Shown: positions 36,041-47,525 of the stretch, in pieces | Layout of the letters: each line of letters starts with the position of its first letter | Position numbering within the stretch: the first letter of the stretch is position 1 | Source: Eulemur rufifrons | Lineage: Eukaryota > Chordata > Mammalia > Primates > Lemuridae | Direction: 5' to 3' | DNA: 64,000 nucleotides | Assembly (NCBI RefSeq): GCF_041146395.1 | Contig: NC_090989.1 | Coordinates: 243,836,843-243,900,842 of the forward strand | The notes under the pieces: model-generated | What the model saw: only the letters and a program-made list of their open reading frames with translations | Databases searched by the model: none | What the model was told of the DNA's origin: nothing | Program-made: the position numbers and the translations under genes

Positions 36041-37830
36041 TTATCAAAATTGGTGTTTCTGGGGGGAGATGAGGACTGAAAACTTTTCTGCTATTCTGTT
36101 GATGTCAGATTTATCAATTTTTATTTGTCTGAGAAAGTTTATTTCTTCTTCACATTTGAAGAATATTTTTGTAGAATGCAGAATTCTAAGTTTGTTGTTT
36201 TTTTCTCTTAACACTAAATATCCTTATTTCATTCTCTTCTTGCTTGCATGTTTTTGAAGAAGTCAGATGGAAATCTTATCTTTGTACCTCTATAGGTAAG
36301 TTGTTTATTTCCTCTGGCTTACTTCAATATTTTTTCCTTTATCTTTGAATTTTTCAAGTTTGAATGTGATATGACCAGGTTTAGTTTTTGTTTTTGTTCT
36401 TGTTATTTTTCCTGCTTGGTTTTTTCTGAGGTTTCTGGATCTGTGGTTTGGTGTCTGGGATCAACTTGGGAGAAATTCTCATCCATGAGTGCTTCAAATA
36501 TTGTTTCTGTTCCTTTCTTTTATTCTTCTCTTTCTGGTATTCTCATAAAATGTATATTATGCCTATTATAGTTGTCCTACTGTTCTTGGATATTCTGTTC
36601 AATTTCTTCTCAGTCTTTTTTTCCTTTGCTTTATATTTTTTGAAGTTTCTATTAACATATTCTCAAGAGACTCTTTCCTCATTTATGTCTTCTACTAATG
36701 AGCCTATCAAAGGCATCATTTCTGTTAGATTGTTTTTTTAAATCTATCACATTTCTTTTTCACTTTCTTAGTGTTCTCATCTCTCTGCTCACATTATCTA
36801 TTTGTTCTTCTATGTTGTCTAACTTTTCCATTATAGTTCTTAGCATATTAATCATAGTTTCAAATTCATGGTGTGATAATTCTAACAGCCCTGCCATTTT
36901 TGGGTCTGGTCCTAATGTTGCTCTGTCTCTTAAAACTTTTTTTTTTTTGTTTTGCCTTTTAGTATGTCTTACAATTTTTTTTTTTTTATCAAAAAGTAGA
37001 CATGATGTACTAGATAAAAGGCACTACAGTAAACAGACCTTTAGTGATGTGGTGGTATAGAGTGGGGGTAGGGGAAGTGTTTTATAGTCCTCTGATTAGG
37101 TGCTAGTCTTTTAGTGAGCCTGTGCTCATGAGCTGAGCTGTAAATTTCACAAGTGCTTCTCAGTTTGTTTTTCTTCAACCCATTAGGTGATACAGAATGG
37201 CTAAAGGGAACTGAAGTTGGGTAAATCCCTGCCCCCATGTGAAAAGCTAGAACATCTGGAGTTGGGTATTTCCCTTCCTTCAGGTGGGTTAGGCTCTGAT
37301 AAAAACCCAGTAGGTTAGGCTCTGGTAAAATTGTTTTTCTTAAAGGGAGGTCTTGTTAAGAAGAACAGAATGCTCTGATGAATTTTGAAATAATTTCTTC
37401 CCCCTCCACTTGCTGGAAACCCAAGGAGATTTTTCTCTGATCTTCACTGTGATAACCTGGTAGAGGTCCTAGAGGTAAAACTCACAAAAGTGTTAGGGCA
37501 CCCCTATGATGGGATCCCCTGGAGTTTTCATTTCTCATGCTTGTCTACACTAAGCTTCCAGCAATATTTAAACTACAGTCCAGCTTTTCCTACCCTGTGA
37601 CGATGGGTTTCTGCTTTGGTAAGTTGTGATTCTCTGTGTTCACTTGTCTGTCTTTCCATTTTGGGGGGCAATTCTTTGACCTGTGACCTCACTTTTCTGA
37701 CATATCTAAGAAGAGTTGTTGCTTTTTCAGTTTGTTCAGCTTTTTATTTGTTGAGATAGAGTGTTGACTTCTATGCTCCTTACATGCCAGATCAGAAACT
37801 GGTAGCCTTGTCAGTATTATTTTATCTACA
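36041..37830 (-). mobile_element. Ancient L1/HAL1 ORF1-region element, antisense
   Basis: 'gaggtttctggatctgtggt', 'cttcaaatattgtttctgtt', 'gtatattatgcctattatag' and 'aattctaacagccctgccat' give the old L1/HAL1 ORF1 and downstream order in reverse, the degraded counterpart of 29290-29600. The series of 66-120 codon plus-strand ORFs is a by-product of T-rich antisense DNA. HAL1 is favoured because no ORF2 sequence adjoins. Confidence 0.55.
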
Positions 37831-40800
37831 TTTTGTAGTCAGATTTCCCCGTGAATATATTTCTAATTTCCAGCTTGGATGATAAAAGCCTGTTTTCCCA
37901 TATTTTTGAATCTGAGTGGTGAAAGAGGACTGAGGGATGCTAGAATACAGTATGCATTTTTTTCACTGAAATCCCCTGCTTTCTCAGAAAATGGAATTGG
38001 ATCTGGCAGTTCAGAGATCTCTTTGATTTGCTATATCCAGATAATGTACCAGTTGTTTGCTGTGATATAAGGGTAGAGATAGTCAACTTTCTGAACAGAG
38101 TGAGACTCTCTAACTGCTTTTTCAACAAATGTTAAACCAGCCTTCTTTCGTTTAGGCACCATCTCTTCATTTCAATTTCTAGAGGTTTTTGGTGCCTCTA
38201 ACATTTCAGCCTTCGATAATTTTCCAGTGTGAATGAGGTTGATTATCAATTTTATTCCCTGATACTTGCTTAGCACTCAATGTTCTCAGTTTTTTCTTAA
38301 CCATCTCCTTTTTAGCTTTTAAATCTTTGTTCCTGTGTTCTCCTTTCCTATTCTCCCTAATCCTCTGGGTTTATGCCTTGAAAATCTCTTTATTGTACTT
38401 TTAATGGAGTTGAGGGAAGTAGTAAAAGTTGATGTTCATTTTTAATTTTCTGTCTTTACTTGGAAGGTAATTTGAAATTATGTCTTAATAATTTAACTAT
38501 TATAATCAATAGTTTAAATGTCATATAGGAATATTCCAGGAATAATTGTATAGTAAGAATAAGTAGAAGCTGAGATGATTCAGAAGAATAATTACAATTT
38601 AATGTGGATGTGATATGCCTTGTTTTAAAGATTATCTTTAGTTGGGGTGCCCAGCAGAGATGTTTTTGTTAATTTAATGTTGATCATCAATTAGATGTCT
38701 CCTTAAACATTGTCTATCGAAGTAAATCTTTCATTTGTTCATCAAACATTTATTGATCTCCTACCATAATTCAAGTATTATTTAAGGATTGGGGGGCAGA
38801 AATAAAGAGTAGCTCACATCTAAAATATATTAAAGACATCTAAATGCACAATTACAATAAAGTAAGCTAAATAAAAAGTAAGATTTTCAGCACAGGCTGT
38901 AGGTTCCTACTGTTACTGAATTCTTAATCTCCGCTCTGTATTTCACCTCCTGTGTACATTGCTTCTTTACTCCCTTACCTTGCCTGTTAGATACTATCCT
39001 GCTTAGATTCCTTCACTCCCAAGATAATATTTTTATTCTGTCCAGAAAGTTGACCATGTCTCCACATTTTACTGAAGATTTGACACCCAAGAGGGGGATT
39101 AACATGCAAGGCAGCACAGTACAGCCTACAACTCAAATTTACTTTAGACATCCTTTCTGTTAAATGCACCTCTGCCATTTCGAACAGTGTGAACTTCTGA
39201 CTGTTCTACCTTATCAACCCCTGTACTTCAGCTGCAGAATAATTCAGTTTTCTTTAGTAAATTCAGGGCCTATGTTTTTGTCTTAGCCAGGATAGGCTGA
39301 TATCATTGGTTTAATAAAATAAACACTCAATATTTGTGTCATAGTTTGCTGTGGGTCCCTAGAGGCTCTGCTCCATATAGTCATTGAGGGTGCCAGGTTC
39401 TTTTTATGTAGTGGCTCTACCATCTCCTTGGACAAAGGCAGGAAAGAACTTGAAAGGTGGCCCAGGAAATTTTAGGGCAAGCCTGGAAGCATCATTTTTC
39501 ACTTCTTCCCACAGTCCACTGTCCAGGACTCATTCATGTGTCCCTGTTCACTGCAAGAGAGGCTGCAAAATGATGTCTGGCTGTGTGGAAAATGAAATAT
39601 GCTTTGATGAACACAGAGGATTCTTTTTGCCACACTTGACAAAATACTAGGTTGATCTGCTAAATAAAAGCCTAACCTGAAATTTTATTTTATTTCACTA
39701 GAATTTTAGTGAAAATTTCTTTCCCATATGAGCTTATCATCTTAAGCAGGCTTTCCTGTCTGATATTATAATTCCAACTCTTATAAAGAAGAGGCTCCCA
39801 CCAATTTTGTTTCTTTGTTTCATTTTCTGTTGATTTTAGTATCTTAAATTGCCCTATTTATTGTATCTGTTCTCAGCTGAGTTTGTATAATATGCTTATG
39901 TAATTTGGTGTTTTAAAATGTTTTATTAGAAATACTTGAGGAATTTTCTTCTCATGGTTCTACTGGACTCTGATATTATACCAGATGCACTGAGTTCTGA
40001 TTTTAACTGTTAGGCTCAATGTTAACATCTCCGGAGCTTTTTGATTGTGGCTGAAAATGTGTCCCTATACTTTTTGAAAGCCCATTTTCCTTCATTGCTC
40101 CCTAAGGATTCCCTAGTCTCCTTCTTCAGCTTGTCAGCTGCTTTCTTTATTTTTATTTCTTATCTGTTTCCAAGTTATTCCCTTTAGCTACTTTGATTTC
40201 TTGCTCCTTTTTTAAAAAAAAACTTTGATTGTTCCCCATGCTTCTATAATCAAGTGGGTTGCTGTTTTTCACTGCATATATATTTAGTCCCCCAAAGTGA
40301 GAGAAGTTAATGAGTACTTCAATTGCTTCTGTTGGCTCCCCATTCCCTGACCTTCCCATTAATTTCAGTCTCCCAGTGTGTTTTACACACCATGGTTGCA
40401 TTTTGCACAATTTTTCTTTTCAGAATTTTAATATGTGAATCAGTTTGACTTTGATTTCACCTTTTATTTTTTATTCTGCAACAGTCTTTATCAAGCATTT
40501 TTGGAATCAGCCAATGCTATCTCCAATTAAGATTGTTTAAATTGAGTTCAAGAAAGCTTTTCTATAACTATGATATGGTTTGAAGAGATTATAATTCAAA
40601 TAATCTAAGAAAAAAGATAAAAATTTTGTTCAAATTTGGATTTTCTAATATAAAACATCTCTCTCAAATGCAGCTATTTTAATGAATATATCTATTTAGA
40701 GGCTAGCTAGTAGTCTGCTTTTCCTGGTGGGATTGTCTGTTTTTAGCTAATGGGTCAAATATGATAGGTGAGCTTAGTAGACTTATGAGTGCAATGAAAT

Positions 40801-41084
40801 GATCCAAACTTGTAATTTTGAGATAGGAGGGAGCATATTTAAAATAAAAACCAAAATCTTTTTTTTGATACATCAGTATCAAAAAATTTTTTTTGATACA
40901 TTACATACATACATATCAGTGTATGAAAAGTAATCTTTTTGAAGAGTATGAATAGAGAACTGTTCCTTGCTTAGTAAGTTTGTGCAGTAGCTAACACTTT
41001 TGTACTCTTGATAGTAATAGATATGTAAGTTTCCCCATCCCCAGTGTTCTAGGAACTGCCCTTCTCCCCCACCTCAGGGATGAG
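37831..41084. other. Intergenic, nothing certain
   Basis: Apparently unique or very old sequence. 38735-38800 ('catcaaacatttattgatct', 'cctaccataattcaagtatt') looks like an antisense L2 3' end piece. 40855-40915 has a small imperfect direct repeat around ttttttttgatacat. No exon or gene recognised. Confidence 0.45.
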
Positions 41085-41545
41085 TATGAGCACATTATCA
41101 AGGTATAGTCAGTCAGTCTGGCAATTTTGATTGTTTAGAGAGGAATATGTGATCCAAACATGGCCAGTTAGAGTTCCACCATGTTTGCTAGTATTTTCAG
41201 GAAAACATACTCTCCGTCCCACACCTCCAACCCCCCACAACTCCAACCCTCCACTCCCCCTGCCCAGTTGCTATAGGGACCATGTAAGTTGGAACTGCTG
41301 GGAACTCTTGCTACCAACACATGGAGAGAGCCTCTGTTTAAGGACAAAACATAATGAGGAACACAGAACCAAGAAGGATAGATAGGGACACAATTTCCTG
41401 AGACATTTTTGATACCATGGATCTAGTTGTATCTGAAGTTAATCAGCTATTGGACTTCTCAGAAATGTAAATCATTAAGTTACATTTTGATGTAAGCAAG
41501 TTTTGGTCGTGTTTCTTTCACAGACAACTAAAAGCATCCCAACAA
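41085..41545 (+). repeat. LTR-like ancient repeat, family not assigned
   Basis: 'tgtgatccaaacatggccag', 'agttgctatagggaccatgt', 'ctaccaacacatggagagag', 'ccatggatctagttgtatct' and 'gttttggtcgtgtttctttc' form an ordered pattern I know from many mammalian loci, probably a MaLR-type LTR. Includes a pyrimidine-rich segment at 41218-41270. Confidence 0.45.
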
Positions 41546-42784
41546 ATCACTTGACTACCTAGATTTTATACATAAAGTGTCACCAAATAAGAATATTCAT
41601 TTTAGGAGGTGAAGGAAGGGCCTTTCCTACATTGCTCATGAGTTTATCTCTACCATATATCACAATGACTGGTACATACGTGTGTTATATTTCTCTCCAA
41701 TTTGATCTTGAGGTCTCTCTCTATAAACTCTAGCCCTGCCCTGACAAGGCTGCAGGGGATACGGTTGTGGATGTTTACAATGTGCCTTTCATGGGATACT
41801 TCTTTATCTTAGCAAACAGCCTAATGCCTAAGTCTCTAACCTATGACCAGATGCTCCTCTCATATTAATCTTATTTATACTGGCAGATACACTTGTGGCT
41901 CTTGTCTGAGCTGTGTCCAGTTTATTCCTGCCAAAACAGCCACTATCCAGGAGAGCCTTTACTAGGAGGAAAGTTAGATCCAGGCATGTTGGTTGAGTGA
42001 GACACCGAGGAGGCAGCACAACAAAAATACATGAAATAACAGAAATAGTTTATTACTTACAGATGCATGAGAGAAGTAGGGTACTGATGAGAGTCAATGG
42101 AAAGGTTGCTGGGGAAATATGCTCAAGCGGCAAATGGGAAGCCAGAGAGAGATCTCTGGATCTATGGGTTGAGGACTCTACTGGGGTACAGGGCATTATG
42201 CAAGAATGTTTTTGGGGGGAATTTAATTGGTGGGTTTAGAACAAGCAGGCACAATTTCCATGGGCTCATATTTGTGAATGAGAATGGTCCCTGCAGCATA
42301 TCTGCACAGTCCATGCAGGGTGTGGGGGTCAGTAGGGGAGTTAAGTAGGTTATATCTGTATGTTCCATAGGGAGGTGTTCACGAGGAGGCAATTGTATAA
42401 GGGAGATACCTGGATAGACCACACTGAGGAAATGGAAGGAGATAGATGACAGGAAACTGTGTCAAGGGTGAATAAACCCTGTTTCTGGTATGAGCAAGTT
42501 AAACCTAGATTCAGAATAGATGCCAGGGCAACATGTAAGAATTTACTACAGTATGCTTAATAAATATTTATGGATGCTATAAATGATTAATTAGTTGAGT
42601 TTATTTGGCACCTGTTTTGTGTAAGGGCCTCTTAGGAGATAGTAAGGCGATAAAAGGAATAAGAGAGATACAGACTGTGTCCTCTCATGGCTAATGTGCA
42701 GGCATTGAGGTATTACAATAATTTAAGGTAGAATAAGAAAAAGGGCCAAAGGAAATAAAAATTTTATGTTGAATAGTAGCTAAG
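41546..42784. other. Intergenic, nothing recognised
   Basis: No gene. Two overlapping ORFs at 41997-42348 have no recognisable similarity. Confidence 0.45.
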
Positions 42785-43022
42785 TCATCAAAGGACACCA
42801 GAACCAGACTACCTAGGTTTAAAACAATGTATTGTATTATACTTGCTAACTGTTTGATCTTCGATATGTTACTTAAACTCAGTTTCCTTATCTGTGAGAT
42901 TAGGATAATGTTTATATGTGCTTTATAGATTTCTTGTGAGGATAAATCAAAGTATTTTACTTAAAATGATTGAAATGCCTAGGATATGTTAAGTGCTCAA
43001 TAAGTGTTAGCTATTTTTATTT
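42785..43022 (+). mobile_element. MIR SINE, near full length
   Basis: 'accagactacctaggtttaa', 'ctgtttgatcttcgatatgt', 'aaactcagtttccttatctg', 'agattaggataatgttt', 'tcttgtgaggataaatcaaa' and 'aagtgctcaataagtgttag' give the full MIR order in sense. Confidence 0.88.
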
Positions 43023-43764
43023 CAGGAAGTAGATGGCCAGAATGTTATTTAAACAGTGAACAAAAGAGAATTGGAAGCTAGGTCACCCTTGGAAGCTGAA
43101 TACTTATTTATATTTCAAGTCAGTATTAACTACCAAAAAATCCTTACAAACACAGTTTAAAATACAACATGATTCAGCAAAATTTTAATTTAGTATTACA
43201 TGGGTTAGAGTTATACAATGACAAGACATATATCCTTGGGAAACAGGAGAAAGGAAGGATCTTTACATATACTTTAAAATTTTTTAATAAGAAAAGACTA
43301 AGCATTTTAAACTTTGAGTGATAATTATGATGTTAGGTTTTTACTAGATATTTTGCAGGAGGAAAGGAAAAATGGATTAATAAATAAGCACGTTTAATTG
43401 CATGCTATGAAATAGATATGCTATATACTGTATAGCAACATGGAAAAGGACTTCTGGATTCATCACTCTACAATACTTAAAGCTCATAAAATTTGATAAA
43501 ATTTTATAAAGTCTCATTCAAGAATAAATGTTTTTCTATGTCATAAAATACTTTTTATAACTACCGTTTTTTAAAAACTTTAATCTTCAGCTCATGTTAA
43601 AGTAGTAGTTTCCTGAGGGTCTCTGAGTACAAAGGAAAATGAAGTACCATTAGTAGAAGAAAATTAGCTTCAAATATGTTTAATATTGCTAGCCTACATT
43701 TCTGAAGCATGGGGGGCACTTCCACTTGATTCAGACATCTTACAGAGAAAACAAAACAGAATGG

Positions 43765-43990
43765 GGTAGTAGCAGAAAGAACATGGGCTTTGGAAATCTT
43801 AAAAATAGATTAAATCTGTGTGACATTGGGCAAAATAACCATTTTGAGTCCCAGGTTCCCTATGAGTAGAAAAAAGATAATGTCATAGTGTTTTGGTGAG
43901 GATTAAAGATAATAATTTAATATTTACAGGGTGACACTTGTTTTTTGGCCTATGGTAGGGGATCAGTGTATGGGAGCTATTCATTTTATT
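43765..43990 (+). mobile_element. MIR SINE, sense
   Basis: Begins 'tagtagcagaaagaacatgg' (MIR head), then 'ctgtgtgacattgggcaaaa', 'gagtcccaggttccctatga' and 'tttggtgaggattaaagata', fading in the tail near 43990. Confidence 0.82.
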
Positions 43991-45259
43991 GTAAGTTATT
44001 TATATTTGTTATATTAAATTTATTATATTAATTTATAATATTAAATTTATATATTAATTTATAATAAATTATATATTATTTCCAGTTAATAAAAATATAT
44101 CAAGAGGATTATATTTCATATTGTATGCAGTAATGAGAAATAGTATAAACATGTCAAAATAAAAATAAAAGAATGGATGACTTCTGGAAATTCTAAGGCA
44201 GAAAAATGTGAATGAATAAAACCATAGACACAAAATGTAAAGTAGCAACTTGCAAGATTTTGGTGGATGCCGATTGTCATAGCTTATGTCACAGCCGATG
44301 ATGGACATTCAGTGCTATGGCTTAACTGTTTCATTGCCCCAACCCTGGTCCAAAGATGAATGGATGGAGGTTTTCCAGACAGATTATGACAATGAAGCAG
44401 CCATTCTATACTTTATTTTCTTCTCAGACTGTATGCCTTTGTTATTTTGCATGTAAAGTAAGCATAAGTCTAGTTTCTACCAGGAACAGGAGTTCTCAGT
44501 CTTGGCATTCTCTATCCAACTTTCCTGACTTTGTTCCTAAAATTTTTTCTGGCTTTCTCTCCTGACTCTGACCAATGTCCCTTTCTTGTTAGTTTACTGA
44601 AAAGCCCTTTTACTGTTTCAAAACTAGGTTCCTCAGGGACCTTCTCAATCTATTATACCTCACACCATGGAAGGACACAGTCTCCCTTAAGAGCTACAAC
44701 ATATGTATTAGATGCTATAAGTAGTTACTTTCTGGCTTTAAGGACTTTTCATTCTCTTAGATTTAAACTGATCAAATCCCAAGATTTACATTTTAACATA
44801 TACAACTTTATTCTTAAAAAGTCATAACTTATCTTTTTCTTTTTTCCTTCCTTTCCTTTCTTTTTGAGAAAGGGATCTATTGCTATATAACTTGTTTATT
44901 TACAATAGTTTGACACTTCTTTCAACTTTAGTCAGATACCCTTTTTTCCTCTGTTTTTTTTCCTTCAAGGAAGTCTTGCTAAGCAGTCGAGCATATGGAA
45001 AATAGACATTTGGAGCTACTGTTACTGAGGAGGAAGTGGGTCCAGACCTCTATCTACTCTTTCATTCTACCATCTCCACAGTTCCTGTAGTACCTCTGAG
45101 GAGCCATGGGTTTGGGGAACCACATTTAAAAGCCTCTGGGTTAGTGAAATAAGAACTGGAATTCTTAAGACTTGATTTTTTAGCATTAGTTCTGGCATCA
45201 AATTTATATGTGTCACTGATAGGGTTAATTGTTTCATCTGTAAAACAAGTGGTTTAGAA
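43991..45259. other. Intergenic, nothing recognised
   Basis: AT-rich start with a small tandem duplication (44013-44065). No gene. A 98-codon plus-strand ORF (44531-44827) lacks any recognised domain. Confidence 0.45.
44013..44065. repeat. 26/27-bp AT-only tandem duplication
   Basis: Two adjacent units beginning attaaattta and ending aatttataat (44013-44039 and 44040-44065), differing by one base in length and composed only of A and T. Confidence 0.85.
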
Positions 45260-45450
45260 CAGTGGTTCTCAATGTTGGCTGTGTATATTAGAAGCACCTG
45301 GGGAGTTCTAAAAAATCCTGATGCTTAGGCCTCACTCAATGCCAATGTGCCAATTAAATTAGAATCTCTGGTGCATGACCCAGGCAACGATACATTTTTT
45401 TTTTTAAAGCTCCCTTAGGTGATTCCAGTATGCAACTGAGTTTTAAAACC
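45260..45450 (+). mobile_element. MER5A-type hAT-Charlie MITE
   Basis: Starts cagtggttctcaatgttggc and contains 'gaagcacctggggagttcta', 'gatgcttaggcctcact', 'agaatctctggtgcatgacc', 'aaagctcccttaggtgattc' and 'agtatgcaactgag'. Complete non-autonomous hAT element about 190 bp long; the 3' inverted repeat is decayed. Confidence 0.9.
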
Positions 45451-47289
45451 TCCAAAGAATTTTTTAGTAATAGTGTTCCACGTGTGTCTGTGCAACATGT
45501 TTTGGTAGCTGTAGTTAAAATGTACACGGAGTCTAGTCATGTGTAGATAGTACTCAGTGAGGATGAAGGTGAACATAAAGATTGGAACCTAAGGAAAAAA
45601 AGATTTTTTAAAAATTATCTTAGTAACTCCGTGTTTGGGCAAAATACTTTGTTATATCCCTGGTGGGAATGAGTTTAACTTCCTGTAAAAGGAGGCTCTC
45701 AACTGAGAAATCATATTTAAATGCAATGGTATTTTTATGCCAATGATAAGACCATTTGTTAATATGATCAGCCAAGAATTATGCCTAAATATTTTGTTCA
45801 CAAAACAAATAGAAAAGACAGATTGACTACTGAAATATCAGTTATGGTTAATAATCCTCGGTTGGGTGGTATAGATTGAAGACAGATTGAAGTAACATGT
45901 TGGTAACAATGAAAATCTCTGATACTGAGATAATGCAGGTTAAAAGTGCCTCCATCAAAAAGGCAAAAAACAAACTAAAAACAGAATTACTGCTATGTGC
46001 TCATTGTCCAATATGAAAAACTATTGTTTCAGCAGAGATTTCAAATTAGGAAAAAAAATTTACAGCATTGGTAAACACTGGATTCAAAAATGTATAGAAA
46101 TCGGATGACAATATTCATGCTGTAATCTCCAAATGTCAAATTAATTTATTATGATTAGGTAAATTATAGTGAATACCAAATAGTTTAAAAATGATAGCAC
46201 AGTTAGAATAAGATGATTAATATTAGATATGTTAGATGTATAACTAAACAGAAATGACTTTTTATTTTCTTATTACCAAGGCCATTTACATATTTTCTCT
46301 CATATTTGTGCAACTAATAGGTATTCAATATTCATGTGCTTTAATCTCCACTTTTAACAAGGTATTTCTTTTCTGGAAGTTGGTAACCTTTAAATAAAAG
46401 AAAAAGTGCACTCAGCACGTGTGGCAGGAAAATTAATAATTTTATTACCTTGTCTTTAGGCTTTTTACTGGAATAGGTATACCATTAACAGAGTGAAAAA
46501 ATAATTTTAGACATTTTCTGGACAGAAAGTTCAGCCAGTCTTTGTTGTTTTTGTGTTTTGTCTCCCTTACCCCAGAGAAAAGTTCATACCAGCCTTTTTG
46601 TGTGGCGTTGTCCCAAGAAGTTGGGTAGTAAGTCCCAACATTGACAGACCAAGAAAGTCTACAGGGACAATTTTGAAAACATGGAATGGAGCCAGCAGTG
46701 GCATTGACCACTTCTGAATAAATCGTGTTGACAATGAGTACTCTTACCAATGGTCATGAGTGACTGCTGGTTGAAAACTTAGCCTATTTTTTCCAGAAGT
46801 TATAGACTCTGATGTCCTGGTACAATATAAAATGAATTAGTAAGGAAAATGGGGTGGGGAAGGGGGAGAGAGAAAGGGGACTGAGAGAGAGAGAGAGAGA
46901 GAGATGGGAGGAAGGGGAATAGAATATAGTAATGAAACAAAAAAGTATTGATGTTATTGTCACCAAACTTGGCAGTGGAGACTGGGAGCTAAATGTAATT
47001 TGGTTTAGATAAATTAAACACATATAACATTTCCTGTGTTGTGGCACAATGCTTAATTATAACATACTTTTAAAAATATACAATTGGTACAAATAAAGCC
47101 CAATATTTGGTCATTAGTGAGTTATTTCTTTTTAGAGAAAAATCTCTCAAGTACCTCTATGAAATCTTAGTTTACTCATTTCCATAGGGATCCCTCCCTA
47201 CTCTCAAATTATTTACTATCTAAACCACTAATTTTGAGGCTCATTAATGCACTGCTTTGGGACTTTTCTTTGATTGTATTCTATCATAG
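45451..47289. other. Intergenic, nothing certain
   Basis: Mostly unassigned. On the minus strand 46445-46750 is open for 101 codons with two NxT/S motifs (NAT, twice) and a CxxxCxC cluster. I do not recognise it; see findings. No promoter or splice evidence. Confidence 0.4.
46883..46904. repeat. (GA)n microsatellite
   Basis: Eleven GA units inside a longer purine-rich run (46850-46916). Confidence 0.93.
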
Positions 47290-47525
47290 AACTCATATAT
47301 TTTATTAACAGATCGAGACTTTAACCTTTTACTGTGGTAAGAATTGCCTAGAAAAAGAAGTTTAACAAGTGAATATATGAATGTTCCTCCAGAATGAGTT
47401 GTCTGAGGGCAGAAACTAACAATATCATTTTATCCATGTGTTTTCAGCAAAAAGTACAGTACGGGCATAGGAAGTGCTCAGTACCTGTTTGTGGAAAGAA
47501 TCTATGACTAGATGAATAGACTAAT
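47290..47525 (+). mobile_element. L2 LINE 3' end, sense
   Basis: 'tgtctgagggcagaaactaa', 'ttatccatgtgttttcagca', 'aaagtacagtacgggcatag' and 'gaagtgctcagtacctgttt' give the order of the L2 3' end (gagggcaggaac...agtgcctggcacatag...tgctcaata). Confidence 0.6.

Noticed and set aside
36371..37060. Overlapping plus-strand ORFs (66, 97, 120 codons) rich in Phe/Leu/Ser
   Set aside because: Hydrophobic ORFs are expected from T-rich antisense L1/HAL1 DNA; they are not membrane proteins.
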